Notes under the pieces: model-generated | What the model was told of the DNA's origin: nothing | What the model saw: only the letters and a program-made list of their open reading frames with translations | The model's database searches: none | Part shown: piece by piece, positions 44,762 through 53,243 of the stretch | How the letters are laid out: each line of letters begins with the position of its first letter | Position numbering within the stretch: the first letter of the stretch is position 1 | Position numbers and translations under genes: made by a program | Assembly: GCA_903910645.1 (NCBI GenBank) | Contig: CAIWAD010000158.1 | Coordinates: 29,341 to 93,340, forward strand | Reading direction: 5' to 3' | Source: an uncultured bacterium | GTDB lineage: Bacteria > CAIWAD01 | Length of the DNA stretch: 64,000 nucleotides

Positions 44762-47578
44762 TCATTCCTCTTCTCTCCCGCCGCCCTTGCGCCTCACAGG
44801 CCTGCGGACATGGCGTGATGGGCCTCGGGCCGGTGCGGAGCCCTCCTCCAGCTCGTACATGTGGACATTGGGCAGGGCGTACTCTTTCACCCGGGGATCC
44901 TTCAGGCGGTTCAACTGGTCAAGAATATCCTTCACGGCCGTCACCTGGGCCTCTATGGAAGCCAATGCTCCTTCCGAAGGCGTGGAGAGCCCCGGCTGCA
45001 GCATGCGCACCATTTCCACCTGGGCAAGGATGACCGCCAGGGGCGTGTTGATGCGGTCGGACACCGTGACGGCCATGCGTTCAATGCCGCTCAAGCGCTC
45101 GGCCTCCAGCCTGGCCTGCTCCAGCTTTTTCAGCTCGCCCATGTCCTTGGCCACGCCCAGCACGCCCAGAATGCGCCCCCGGGCATCGCGCATCCAGCTT
45201 AAAGTCATTTGGACGGGCACATCGCCCTTCACACCGTGCAGGACGGTCTCCACCGTCAAATGGCCCAGGCCATGACGCGTGGATCTGCGCAAATCCCCCA
45301 GGATGGAATCCGCTCCGGGATAGAGGCCGGGAACCGCCTTTCCCACCATGTCATCTGCTCTGCGCCCGGTCATGGCTTCAGCGCCAGGATTGAACAAGGT
45401 GATGCGGCCCTGGCGATCCGTGACCACGATGGCCTCCGTGGCGGAGGCCACCACGCTGGAGAGGAACTCCCTGGCGGCCTGGTTTTCCTGCAAGAGGCGC
45501 TGGGAGTGGATGGCCACTGCCGCTTGCAGCGCCAGCACGCTGATGAAACCCTCGTCCGCATCAAGGGAGGCAAGGCTCTCGTCACCGTAGCACAGAAGAA
45601 GGCCGAAGACCTCCGGCCCGTCCACCACCGGTACCGCCAACAGGCTGATGGCGCGGCCACGCTCCGCCACCTGGGGGGCCCATGGCGGCATGTGCTCGGG
45701 CATGGTGCGGAAGCGAAGGCGCCGTTCGCGGTTGGCCAAAAGGAAGGGCAGCGGATCGTCAGGGCCGCCACCGGCAGGCATCTGGCCTTCCGCCAGTTCA
45801 AGTTTCAAGCCTTTGGACAAGGCACAGGCCCGGCGCAACTGATGCTCGCTGCGGCGGTATTCCCAGGCCACCACAGCCTGCACACCGTCCAGCTCGAGGG
45901 CCGCGCTGGCGAACTGGGCCAGGATGGCGGCGCTGCCGCGCAATTCACGGATGCGGCGGGACAAATCCAGCAATCCAAGCAGACGGGAGGACTCCCGCTG
46001 GGTGGCGGCGTAAAGACGGCTGTTCTCGATGGCCATGGCCGCGTGGGAAGTGAAGGTGGAGCACAGACGCATGTCCTGGTGGCTGAAAAGCCGGCCCGTG
46101 GCGTGGCTTTCCACCCGCAGAACACCCAACACCTCGTCCTGGACCTTCAGGGGAACCATGATGCAGCTCTGGATGCGCGCGGCATCCTCCGGCAGGAACT
46201 GGCGCACGCTGCCCGGCTCCGCCAGCAGGATTGGCTTCTGCTGCCGCACCACGATGCCCTCGGGGCACTCTTCCACCAGCAGCACCTGGGCCAGTTCCGC
46301 CTCCTCTCCGCGCACCGGCACCAGGTGGCGACCATCGGGGCTAAGCAGAAAGAGTCGGGCTTCGTCGGCCTCCATCAGCCGGGGAATCCACGCCAGAGTG
46401 CGGTCCAGCACCTGCTGCAAGTCCAGGGAAGAGGCCAGATCCACCGCCGCCTCGAAGAGGGCGTTCAACCTTGTATTCAATCGGGAAAGTTCGTGGTGGG
46501 TGCGCACCCGGCGCTCGATGCTGCGGAAAATGCACAGCGTGCCCAGCAGCTCGCCGGTGGACGAATGGATGGGACTGGCGTTCAGGGAGGCGTGCACCGG
46601 ACTTCCGCCCACATGACGCAGCTGCACATCCTGATCCCGCAGGCTTTCACCGCGGGCCAGCAGGGCGCGCAAATCGGCGGCGGGCCCCGCCTCCAGCAGA
46701 TGGCCCTCCACCGGCCGGTTGAGGAAGTCCCCCACCTTGCGGCCCAACAGGCCCTCCAGCGCGGTGGAAACCAGCACCATGTCGTGGGCCGGGCTCAGCA
46801 CGACGATAAGATCATCGCTGCTGGTGACAATGCTTTGGAAGAAATCCCGCACATCCTGCAACTCGCGGGTCTGGTCGGCCAGGCGCAGGCGGAAACTTTC
46901 ATGAAGTCGTCCACGGGAAATGGCCAGGGCCACAGGCGGTGCAATGAGATCCAGCAGCGCGGCATCCCGCTCGTCCATGGCCTGGGGTTCCCGGCAGGAC
47001 AATTGCACAAGTCCAGCCACCTTGCCCGCCATGATCAGTGGAACGCACAGCAGGGTGCGGGCCGGCTCCGTCCGTCCTTCCTCCAGATCGGCCTGGAACA
47101 CGGGGTCCAACTCCGTGTCGCGCACCAGGCGGCTGCGCCCCTGTCGCACTGCCCAAGCCGCCACGCCCCGATCCAGGGGCAGCGGGCCGCCTTCGGTTCC
47201 CGGGCGCAGGGGATCCGCACCCACGACCTCCAGACAGCCACGCTCCTCATCCAACAACCAGATGGAGGCCGCGTCGCAATCAAAACAGCCGCGCAACAAG
47301 GCGGGCAGGCGATCCAGCAGCTCATCGATGTGGGGATGGCTTCCCAGCAGATTGCCCACATCCCGCAGGACGGCCATGTGGTCCAGCCGTACCTGCAGGT
47401 CATCCACCTGCTCAATCAAGAGACGGCGCATGTCCTGCACCTGTCCCTGTCTGCTGCGCAGAGCATGGTCCGCCCGCAGGAGAATCAGTTCCAGATCCTC
47501 TGGCGGAGGGCCGCCGTCCACCAATCGGTCCAGGGCATGGCGCAGCTGATGCTGGAGATCCAGGGACTTGTCAGCCAT
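44762..47578 (-). CDS. GAF/PAS multi-sensor protein lacking phospho-acceptor His and ATPase domain
   Basis: 938 residues from the ATG at 47578, which overlaps the stop of the HDOD-like gene. Order: coiled N terminus; GAF (about 85-235); PAS (about 245-360); GAF (about 365-525); GAF (about 540-690); PAS (about 705-815); then a dimerisation helix pair where the usual His of the H-box is Asp (about 841, VSDRINTPL). The chain ends about 95 residues later in a basic tail, with no N/G boxes. So it cannot autophosphorylate in the usual way. It may be a ligand sensor that controls the two following receivers or a separate kinase. No membrane segment. Confidence 0.85.
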   Translation of the reverse strand: MADKSLDLQHQLRHALDRLVDGGPPPEDLELILLRADHALRSRQGQVQDMRRLLIEQVDDLQVRLDHMAVLRDVGNLLGSHPHIDELLDRLPALLRGCFDCDAASIWLLDEERGCLEVVGADPLRPGTEGGPLPLDRGVAAWAVRQGRSRLVRDTELDPVFQADLEEGRTEPARTLLCVPLIMAGKVAGLVQLSCREPQAMDERDAALLDLIAPPVALAISRGRLHESFRLRLADQTRELQDVRDFFQSIVTSSDDLIVVLSPAHDMVLVSTALEGLLGRKVGDFLNRPVEGHLLEAGPAADLRALLARGESLRDQDVQLRHVGGSPVHASLNASPIHSSTGELLGTLCIFRSIERRVRTHHELSRLNTRLNALFEAAVDLASSLDLQQVLDRTLAWIPRLMEADEARLFLLSPDGRHLVPVRGEEAELAQVLLVEECPEGIVVRQQKPILLAEPGSVRQFLPEDAARIQSCIMVPLKVQDEVLGVLRVESHATGRLFSHQDMRLCSTFTSHAAMAIENSRLYAATQRESSRLLGLLDLSRRIRELRGSAAILAQFASAALELDGVQAVVAWEYRRSEHQLRRACALSKGLKLELAEGQMPAGGGPDDPLPFLLANRERRLRFRTMPEHMPPWAPQVAERGRAISLLAVPVVDGPEVFGLLLCYGDESLASLDADEGFISVLALQAAVAIHSQRLLQENQAAREFLSSVVASATEAIVVTDRQGRITLFNPGAEAMTGRRADDMVGKAVPGLYPGADSILGDLRRSTRHGLGHLTVETVLHGVKGDVPVQMTLSWMRDARGRILGVLGVAKDMGELKKLEQARLEAERLSGIERMAVTVSDRINTPLAVILAQVEMVRMLQPGLSTPSEGALASIEAQVTAVKDILDQLNRLKDPRVKEYALPNVHMYELEEGSAPARGPSRHVRRPVRRKGGGREEE

Positions 47579-48260
47579 GGCGCCTTGTCCCCGTGGAAGC
47601 CCAGGCCCTCTCCCATTGGCGCAGCAGATCCGCGTCCGCGCCAGGACCGGCCAGGCCACTTTCCGCAACGGTGAGCATCATGACGGCCCGCCTCCCGGCG
47701 GCACCCGGAACCTTGGTGGGATCCGCCATGGCCAAAAGCGCCTCCGCCACGTCGCTATGCCACCATCGGGCGCCTCCACCCGCGGCAAGCAGCCAGGCCC
47801 CCCATGTGGCAGGCGCCAGCGCCTGGGATTGAAGGGCCGGCACTTCAACAAGACGAAGCAAAGTGCGTTCCACCGGGCCTGGTTGGGGAAAATCCAGCAA
47901 AGCCCCTTCCTGAACCATGCGTAATAGAAGATCACCAGCTTGTCGCAGGGATGCCACGCGTTCCCAGGCCGCTTCGGCGGGATCCGCCGGGGTCAGCAGG
48001 GTGGCCAGGAGGCGCAGGTGATACATGGCGTGGGGATGTCCCATGAGGTCGCAGGCCTCCTGTGCACTGCGCGGCAGAAGCTGGGGCGATGCAGCCAGGG
48101 AGGCGGCGCGGTGCATCAACGCGAAGAGCAGGAGGGGATGGTTTTCCGCCACCACAGGCAGTCGGGTGGAGTCTGCTTGGGAAAGGGCCTCACGCAAAGC
48201 CGCCAGGGCGAAACCCGGCATTCCTGGTGAGAGCAGGCTTTCCAAGGACATGCGACCCAT
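47571..48260 (-). CDS. HDOD-like protein
   Basis: 229 residues, helical, Ala/Leu-rich. Residues about 25-80 (HPLLLFALMHRAAS... ACDLMGHPHAMYHLRL) and about 95-115 (AWERVASLRQAGDLLLR) follow the helix pattern and spacing of HDOD domains, including the LG-like turn and the W..S...A segment, but the match is weak. HDOD proteins act in signal transduction. The end overlaps the sensor gene by 8 bases. Start at ATG 48260 with GAGG upstream; ATG 48251 is an alternative. Confidence 0.5.
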   Translation of the reverse strand: MGRMSLESLLSPGMPGFALAALREALSQADSTRLPVVAENHPLLLFALMHRAASLAASPQLLPRSAQEACDLMGHPHAMYHLRLLATLLTPADPAEAAWERVASLRQAGDLLLRMVQEGALLDFPQPGPVERTLLRLVEVPALQSQALAPATWGAWLLAAGGGARWWHSDVAEALLAMADPTKVPGAAGRRAVMMLTVAESGLAGPGADADLLRQWERAWASTGTRRHG

Positions 48261-48310
48261 GCCAGTCAACCTCTGCTTCTGATTCGTGGCAATTGTCCCA
48301 ACAGCTTGGC

Positions 48311-48357
48311 CATGGGCACGCAGCGCAATATGCGGGATTGTGCCATGCGCCACAATC
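48311..48357 (-). promoter_or_regulatory. Two mutually exclusive hairpins in the leader of the signalling operon
   Basis: Hairpin one: GATTGTG/CACAATC, 7 bp, 8-base loop (48336-48357). Hairpin two: CATGGCAC pairing with GTGCCCATG, one bulge, with an inner CGCA/TGCG stem (48311-48347). They share bases 48336-48347, so only one can form. This is the geometry of an attenuator or switch, but there is no T-run. The first could also be a dyad operator. Confidence 0.35.
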
Positions 48358-48440
48358 ATTATCAGCACGCCACAGCAGCCACTTTAGCTTGGACATTGGG
48401 AAGAAAAACCCGGTGGATTGGGCTGGAAGAGGATGGGAGA

Positions 48441-48511
48441 AGGCGGCGACCAGATTTGAACTGGTGATGGAGCTTTTGCAGAGCTCTGCCTTACCACTTG
48501 GCTACGCCGCC
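48441..48511 (-). tRNA. tRNA-Cys (GCA)
   Basis: 71 bases including discriminator U. Acceptor stem GGCGGCG/CGCCGCC, T-loop TTCAAAT, anticodon loop TCTGCAA with GCA. CCA end not encoded. Third of three tRNA genes in one unit. Confidence 0.96.
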
Positions 48512-48546
48512 AAAGAAAACGTCCGCCGAGGCGGACGCTTGCTGGA

Positions 48547-48619
48547 AGCGAGAGACGGGGTTCGAACCCGCGACAACCACATTGGCAACGTGGTACTCTA
48601 CCAGCTGAGTTACTCTCGC
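48547..48619 (-). tRNA. tRNA-Gly (GCC)
   Basis: 73 bases including discriminator U. Acceptor GCGAGAG/CTCTCGC, T-loop TTCGAAC, anticodon loop TTGCCAA with GCC. CCA end not encoded. Confidence 0.96.
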
Positions 48620-48667
48620 ATCGTTGGCCTGAAGATAGTGCGGCATGCGCACGGAATCAAGCCTTCA

Positions 48668-48741
48668 TGGAGCATAGCGGGGTCGAACCGCTGACCTCTT
48701 GACTGCCAGTCAAGCGCTCTACCAAACTGAGCTAATGCCCC
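48668..48741 (-). tRNA. tRNA-Ala (GGC)
   Basis: 74 bases including discriminator A. Acceptor GGGGCAT/ATGCTCC with a G3-U70 pair, the alanine identity element; anticodon loop CTGGCAG with GGC. CCA end not encoded. First gene of the tRNA unit. Confidence 0.96.
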
Positions 48742-48761
48742 GTCCGCTGTCAAAGGCCCCA

Positions 48762-48790
48762 AATCTAAGGGACACGAAGCGCCATGTCAA
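48762..48790 (-). promoter_or_regulatory. Sigma-70 promoter of the tRNA-Ala-Gly-Cys unit
   Basis: TTGACA (48785-48790), 17-base spacer, TAGATT (48762-48767), with tRNA-Ala starting about 20 bases downstream. It lies between the NtrC-like stop and the first tRNA. Confidence 0.8.
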
Positions 48791-48818
48791 GGGCGCGTCG
48801 TATCCAGGGCCACTTTTT

Positions 48819-50210
48819 CTATTCCTCCTCCATGGCCTCGTCATCCTCCGAATCCCGCAACCCAAGCTTGACCATCTTGGAGTAGAGCGTCCCACGGCTG
48901 ATTTCCAACAGCTTTGCCGTTTTGGACAGGTTCCATTTGGTCTGGTTCAGACAGTGGGTGATCAGCGCGGATTCCGCCTCCTGCAAGCTCAGGCTCTTCA
49001 ATTTCAGCGTGTGGCCATCATCGGAGGACTCGGTGATGCGATCCGCATGCAGATCGTCCACCTTCAACTGGCGCCCCTCGCAGAACACCACCGCGCGCTC
49101 AATGACATTGCGCAGTTCGCGGATGTTGCCCGGCCAGGAATGGTTCACCAGTTCATCCATGGCGCTGTCCGCCACGCGCTCGATCTTCTTCCCCATCTCA
49201 CGGGTCAACTGGGCAAGGAAGTGGTTCACCAACAATGGGATGTCTTCCTGGCGATCCCGCAGGGCGGGCAGATGGATGGGAATCACATTCAAGCGGTAGA
49301 ACAAGTCTTCGCGGAATCGTCCTTCACCGATCATCTGCTTGATGTTGCGGTGGGTGGCGGCGATCATGCGCACATCCACCTTCAGCGTGTCCGTGCCGCC
49401 CACGCGCTCGAATTCCTTGGTCTGCAGCACGCGCACCAGTTTGGTCTGGGTGTGCAGGGGGATGTCCCCCACTTCATCCAGGAAGAGTGTGCCGCGATCC
49501 GCCAGCTCGAAACGCCCCTTGCGCTGTTCCACGGCGTGGGTGAAGGCCCCGCGCTCATGACCGAAGAGCTCGCTCTCCAGCACGCCTTCGCCAAAGGCTG
49601 CGCAACTGGTCTTGATGAAGGGCCGGTTGGCGCGGTTGCTGAAGTAGTGCACCACATGGGCCACCAGCTCCTTGCCTGTGCCGGATTCACCAGTGATGAG
49701 GATGCTGGCGTTGGACTTGGCCGCCGTGGCCACCTTTTTGAACACATCCATGATGGCGGGGCTGTTGCCGATGATGGAGTCGAAGCCATAGGTCTGGCTA
49801 AGCTCCCGCATGAAGGTGTTGTCCTCCACGCCGCCCTTCTTCTTCTGGTCCAGGCGGGCGATGATCTGCAGGGCCTCCTCCGGCTGGAAGGGCTTCAGCA
49901 GGAAGTCGTGGGCGCCACGGCGCATGGCCTGCACGGCGCTCTCCACGCTGCCGTGGCCGGTGAGCACAATCACCTCCAGGTTGGGGTGCGACTTGCTCAC
50001 GCGTTCCAGCAGATCCAGGCCGTTCATCTTGGGCATTTTCAGATCCGTGATCATCAGATCGAAATTGCCCTCCTTCTCCAGCCTGGCAATGGCCTCCTCC
50101 CCGCTGCTGGCCGTGGCCACCATGTATTTCTCAATGCGCAGGACATCCCCAAGGGATTCCAGCATGTTCAACTCGTCGTCCACGAGCAAAATCTTCAGCT
50201 TCTGGCTCAT
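48819..50210 (-). CDS. NtrC-type sigma-54-dependent response regulator
   Basis: 463 residues. Receiver domain with Asp56; AAA+ domain with Walker A GESGTGKE (174-181), sigma-54 contact loop GAFTHA (221-226; usually GAFTGA) and Walker B TLFLDE (241-246); arginine-finger region and FREDLFYRLNV; Fis-type helix-turn-helix at about 415-455. It activates sigma-54 promoters when phosphorylated, presumably by the kinase encoded just upstream (4-base ATGA overlap). Target genes are not evident here. An acidic tail EDDEAMEEE ends the protein. Confidence 0.95.
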   Translation of the reverse strand: MSQKLKILLVDDELNMLESLGDVLRIEKYMVATASSGEEAIARLEKEGNFDLMITDLKMPKMNGLDLLERVSKSHPNLEVIVLTGHGSVESAVQAMRRGAHDFLLKPFQPEEALQIIARLDQKKKGGVEDNTFMRELSQTYGFDSIIGNSPAIMDVFKKVATAAKSNASILITGESGTGKELVAHVVHYFSNRANRPFIKTSCAAFGEGVLESELFGHERGAFTHAVEQRKGRFELADRGTLFLDEVGDIPLHTQTKLVRVLQTKEFERVGGTDTLKVDVRMIAATHRNIKQMIGEGRFREDLFYRLNVIPIHLPALRDRQEDIPLLVNHFLAQLTREMGKKIERVADSAMDELVNHSWPGNIRELRNVIERAVVFCEGRQLKVDDLHADRITESSDDGHTLKLKSLSLQEAESALITHCLNQTKWNLSKTAKLLEISRGTLYSKMVKLGLRDSEDDEAMEEE

Positions 50211-53131
50211 GTGGCGTCCTCCGATGGATCGACGGGCAGCAGGATGCGCACCGTGGTGCCCCGGCCCAGCTCGCTCTCAATGGTCAAGTCCCCGCCTGCA
50301 CGGCGGATGAAAGAATGCGTCAAGGAAAGGCCCAGACCCGTGCCGCTGCCTGGTTCCTTCGTGGTGAAGAAAGGGTTGAGCACGTTGGGCAGGTTTTCTT
50401 TGCTGATGCCATGGCCGCTGTCCTCGAAGGCCACATGCACGCGATGACCCTCCCGCTGACCGCGAATGCGCAGGATGCCACCATCCGGCATGGCCTGGGT
50501 AGCGTTGAGGATCACATTCAGGAAGGCCTGTTTCAGCTCATCCAGGTTCAAATGGACAATCGGCAATTCGCCCAGCTCTTTCACCAGGCGGATGTTGTTC
50601 ACAAGCAGCTCTTTTTTCACCAGATCCAGCGTGGCGCCCAACAGCTCGCTCAAATCCACTCGTTCCCGTTCCTGGCTGCTGGTGCGGGAGAAGGAGAGCA
50701 GGTTCTCAATGATCTTGCGTGAGCGGTCCACCTCATTCTTCATGATGCCCAGGTGCTTCTTCAACTGGTCAGGAAGACGCAGGTCCTCTCGCTCAATGGC
50801 CGTGTTGATGTAGAAGAGCGAAGAATTCATGATGCCCAGGGGATTGCGCAGCTCGTGGGCCACACCAGCGGACAGCTGACCCAGCCCGGCCAGTTTCTGG
50901 CTCTGGATGAGGCTGAACTCCAGGGCCTGCTTTTCCGTGACATCGCGGTAGAAGCTTTGCACCACCGGCCTGCCGTTGAACTCCGTGAACATGCAGCTGA
51001 ACTCGGTGTGGATGGTGCTGCCGTCCCGCCGCTGCAGCACCGCCTTTTCCGGGGCATCGCTTTCCCGCTGCAGCGTGCGCAACCAACTGCGGCGGGCCGC
51101 TTCCAACTGATCCGGCGCATGCAGCTCCCACACGCAGCGTCCCATCAATTCGGTGCGACTGAATCCCGTCAGGATCTCCGCCTCGCGATTCAGGTCCAGA
51201 ATGCGCGCGTCCTCCGCGTCCACAATGAAGATGGATGACTTGGCGTTCTCGTATAGATCCTGGTAACGCGCCTCGCTGCGCGCCACCTGATGTTCCAGTT
51301 CCAGCTCGTCCAGGGCCAGGGCCACATGCCGCAGCATGAGTTCCACCAAGTGGATCTGCGCCTCGTTGGGCAAATCTCCGGAAGCGGTCTCATCCAGGCG
51401 CACGCGTCCCACTTCCCGGCGATCGCGATCCAGGATGGGAAGAGTCAGGAAGGCGCCATGCTCCCAACTGCGGGGAGCCACATCACCCTCGGCTGCACCG
51501 GGAAGAATAAGGCTGGCCGTGCCGATGCGCAGGCGGCATCCCTCCACGGACTCGCAGCACTGCCGCCACAGCGGATCGCGCCGCACGGCATCCTCCTCCC
51601 CTCCATCATAACCGGCGAATCCCCAGGCCAGGATCTGTTCGTCCTTGTGCAGGTACAGGGCCGCCCGGCGGTACTGGCCGGCATCCACCAGGGTGCGGGC
51701 CACCTCCTCCAGGCGCTCTTGCAGCCGGGCCTGTTCCCTGGGGCTACCGCCACCCAGCAGATGGCTCAGGTAAGTGGAGGCACGGAAGAGCTTGGCCTTC
51801 TGCTCTTCGATATCCAGCGCCACCAGGCCCTGCTCCTTGGGCTTGAACTGCACCAGGGTGTCGTCCGGTTGACGCAGGCGTCCATGTTCTTGCAAGCGGG
51901 GCGCGCCAGTGGCGTGCAAGTCGTCCGTGCTCTTGCCCATCAGGGATTCGGCGGATTGATCCAACATCCTGGACAGGCCCCGACTGGCCCAGCGCAGACG
52001 GCCGTTATCCCCCAACCGCGCAAGGGGCAGGTGTTCCTCCGCCTGCATGCGGCGATCCCAGGGGCTTCCCACGGGAGCGCGTCCTGCGGGACGCAAACAA
52101 AGCATGGAGGCCCGCCGGCGCAGGCGTTCGTCAAGCACAGGCCCCACAAAGAGTTCCACCTCGGAGGGCGCGGCGGCATGGCGGTGCAGGCGCCCCTTCC
52201 AGCGGAGGACGGCCGTGGCGGGAAGGGCGGCGGCCAATTGGCGCAGCAATTGTGGTTCCAGCGCGCCGTCCAGCAGCTCGGCAACAGAGGGCAGGTCTTC
52301 CTCCCCCAGATTGAACCAGTCGGCGGCGGTGGCGTTGGCCCACAACAAGGTGCCGCTGGGGGCGGCCACCAACACGGCCTCCTCCAGGCCATCCTCGCCG
52401 CCGGCTTCCGACAAATCCACATCCAGGGCTTGCAACAGGAACAGATCAGAGCCTTCCACCGGATGCAGGCTCAACTCCAGCACCCGATCCCCCGCCGCGA
52501 CGCCCAGCTTCAGCAGCAGGCTGTCCTCACCCACGCCACGGTCCAGGAATTCCATCAAGCGTCGTCGCAGCTTCGGACTGATGGCCTCCGGACCTTCGCT
52601 TCCCCATTCTCCGAACAGGGCACGGAAACGCGCATTGGCCTCAACCGGCCTGCGCCCGCTGCCCAACAGGGCCGCGGGTTGGGGCAGGGCATCCAGCACA
52701 TGACGGCCCTCGGGGGCAGCCCCCGATTCGCGTATCTGACGAAGATGCTCCTCGATCTCCATCTGACGCTCGGCCTTGCCCAGGCTCAGCTTGAGGATCT
52801 CCAGCAGGTAAGGCTTCACCAGATAATCCACGGCGCCCTTGTGCAAGGCCTCCAGCACACTCTCGATTGTGCCGTAGCCTGTCACCACCATGATCTGCAA
52901 ACCCGGGTAGTTCTTGCGCACAATCTCGATCACATCCATGCCCGACAGGCCGGGCATGTTGAGATCCGTGATCACCAATTGCACATCCACTTGGGCCAGC
53001 ATCTGGATGCCGGAAGCGCCGTCCGGCGCCGCCACCACTTCGTAGCCTTCAAGAGAGAGATATTCAGTTAGGACGCGCAGGGCATCAGGATCGTCATCGA
53101 TGCAGAGGATGCGTCGGATGAAGGGCGTCAA
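50207..53131 (-). CDS. Receiver-PAS/GAF-histidine kinase
   Basis: 974 residues with a TTG start at 53131 (GGGAG upstream). Order: receiver with Asp56 (1-125), a long region with degenerate PAS-like parts (about 140-470), GAF-like region (about 475-620), PAS (about 630-740), HisKA with His759 (AGVAHELRNPL) and HATPase with NVILNAT, DSGHGI and GTGLGLSL. No membrane segment, so it senses a cytoplasmic signal or is driven by phosphotransfer to its own receiver. Cognate to the following NtrC-type regulator. Confidence 0.93.
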   Translation of the reverse strand: MTPFIRRILCIDDDPDALRVLTEYLSLEGYEVVAAPDGASGIQMLAQVDVQLVITDLNMPGLSGMDVIEIVRKNYPGLQIMVVTGYGTIESVLEALHKGAVDYLVKPYLLEILKLSLGKAERQMEIEEHLRQIRESGAAPEGRHVLDALPQPAALLGSGRRPVEANARFRALFGEWGSEGPEAISPKLRRRLMEFLDRGVGEDSLLLKLGVAAGDRVLELSLHPVEGSDLFLLQALDVDLSEAGGEDGLEEAVLVAAPSGTLLWANATAADWFNLGEEDLPSVAELLDGALEPQLLRQLAAALPATAVLRWKGRLHRHAAAPSEVELFVGPVLDERLRRRASMLCLRPAGRAPVGSPWDRRMQAEEHLPLARLGDNGRLRWASRGLSRMLDQSAESLMGKSTDDLHATGAPRLQEHGRLRQPDDTLVQFKPKEQGLVALDIEEQKAKLFRASTYLSHLLGGGSPREQARLQERLEEVARTLVDAGQYRRAALYLHKDEQILAWGFAGYDGGEEDAVRRDPLWRQCCESVEGCRLRIGTASLILPGAAEGDVAPRSWEHGAFLTLPILDRDRREVGRVRLDETASGDLPNEAQIHLVELMLRHVALALDELELEHQVARSEARYQDLYENAKSSIFIVDAEDARILDLNREAEILTGFSRTELMGRCVWELHAPDQLEAARRSWLRTLQRESDAPEKAVLQRRDGSTIHTEFSCMFTEFNGRPVVQSFYRDVTEKQALEFSLIQSQKLAGLGQLSAGVAHELRNPLGIMNSSLFYINTAIEREDLRLPDQLKKHLGIMKNEVDRSRKIIENLLSFSRTSSQERERVDLSELLGATLDLVKKELLVNNIRLVKELGELPIVHLNLDELKQAFLNVILNATQAMPDGGILRIRGQREGHRVHVAFEDSGHGISKENLPNVLNPFFTTKEPGSGTGLGLSLTHSFIRRAGGDLTIESELGRGTTVRILLPVDPSEDAT

Positions 53132-53243
53132 AGCCTGCTCCCGTTGCTGCTCATGTGATTGGATCTTGAAGCCACCACTGCCTCGTCAAAGGTCAGGCAA
53201 CGCCGTGGAAGGCGCAAGGGCAAAGCTGGAAGGCTTTGCCTTT

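Noticed and set aside
43888..47578. The sensor plus two receivers as a classical two-component system
   Set aside because: The sensor lacks the acceptor His and the ATPase domain, so the classical scheme does not apply.
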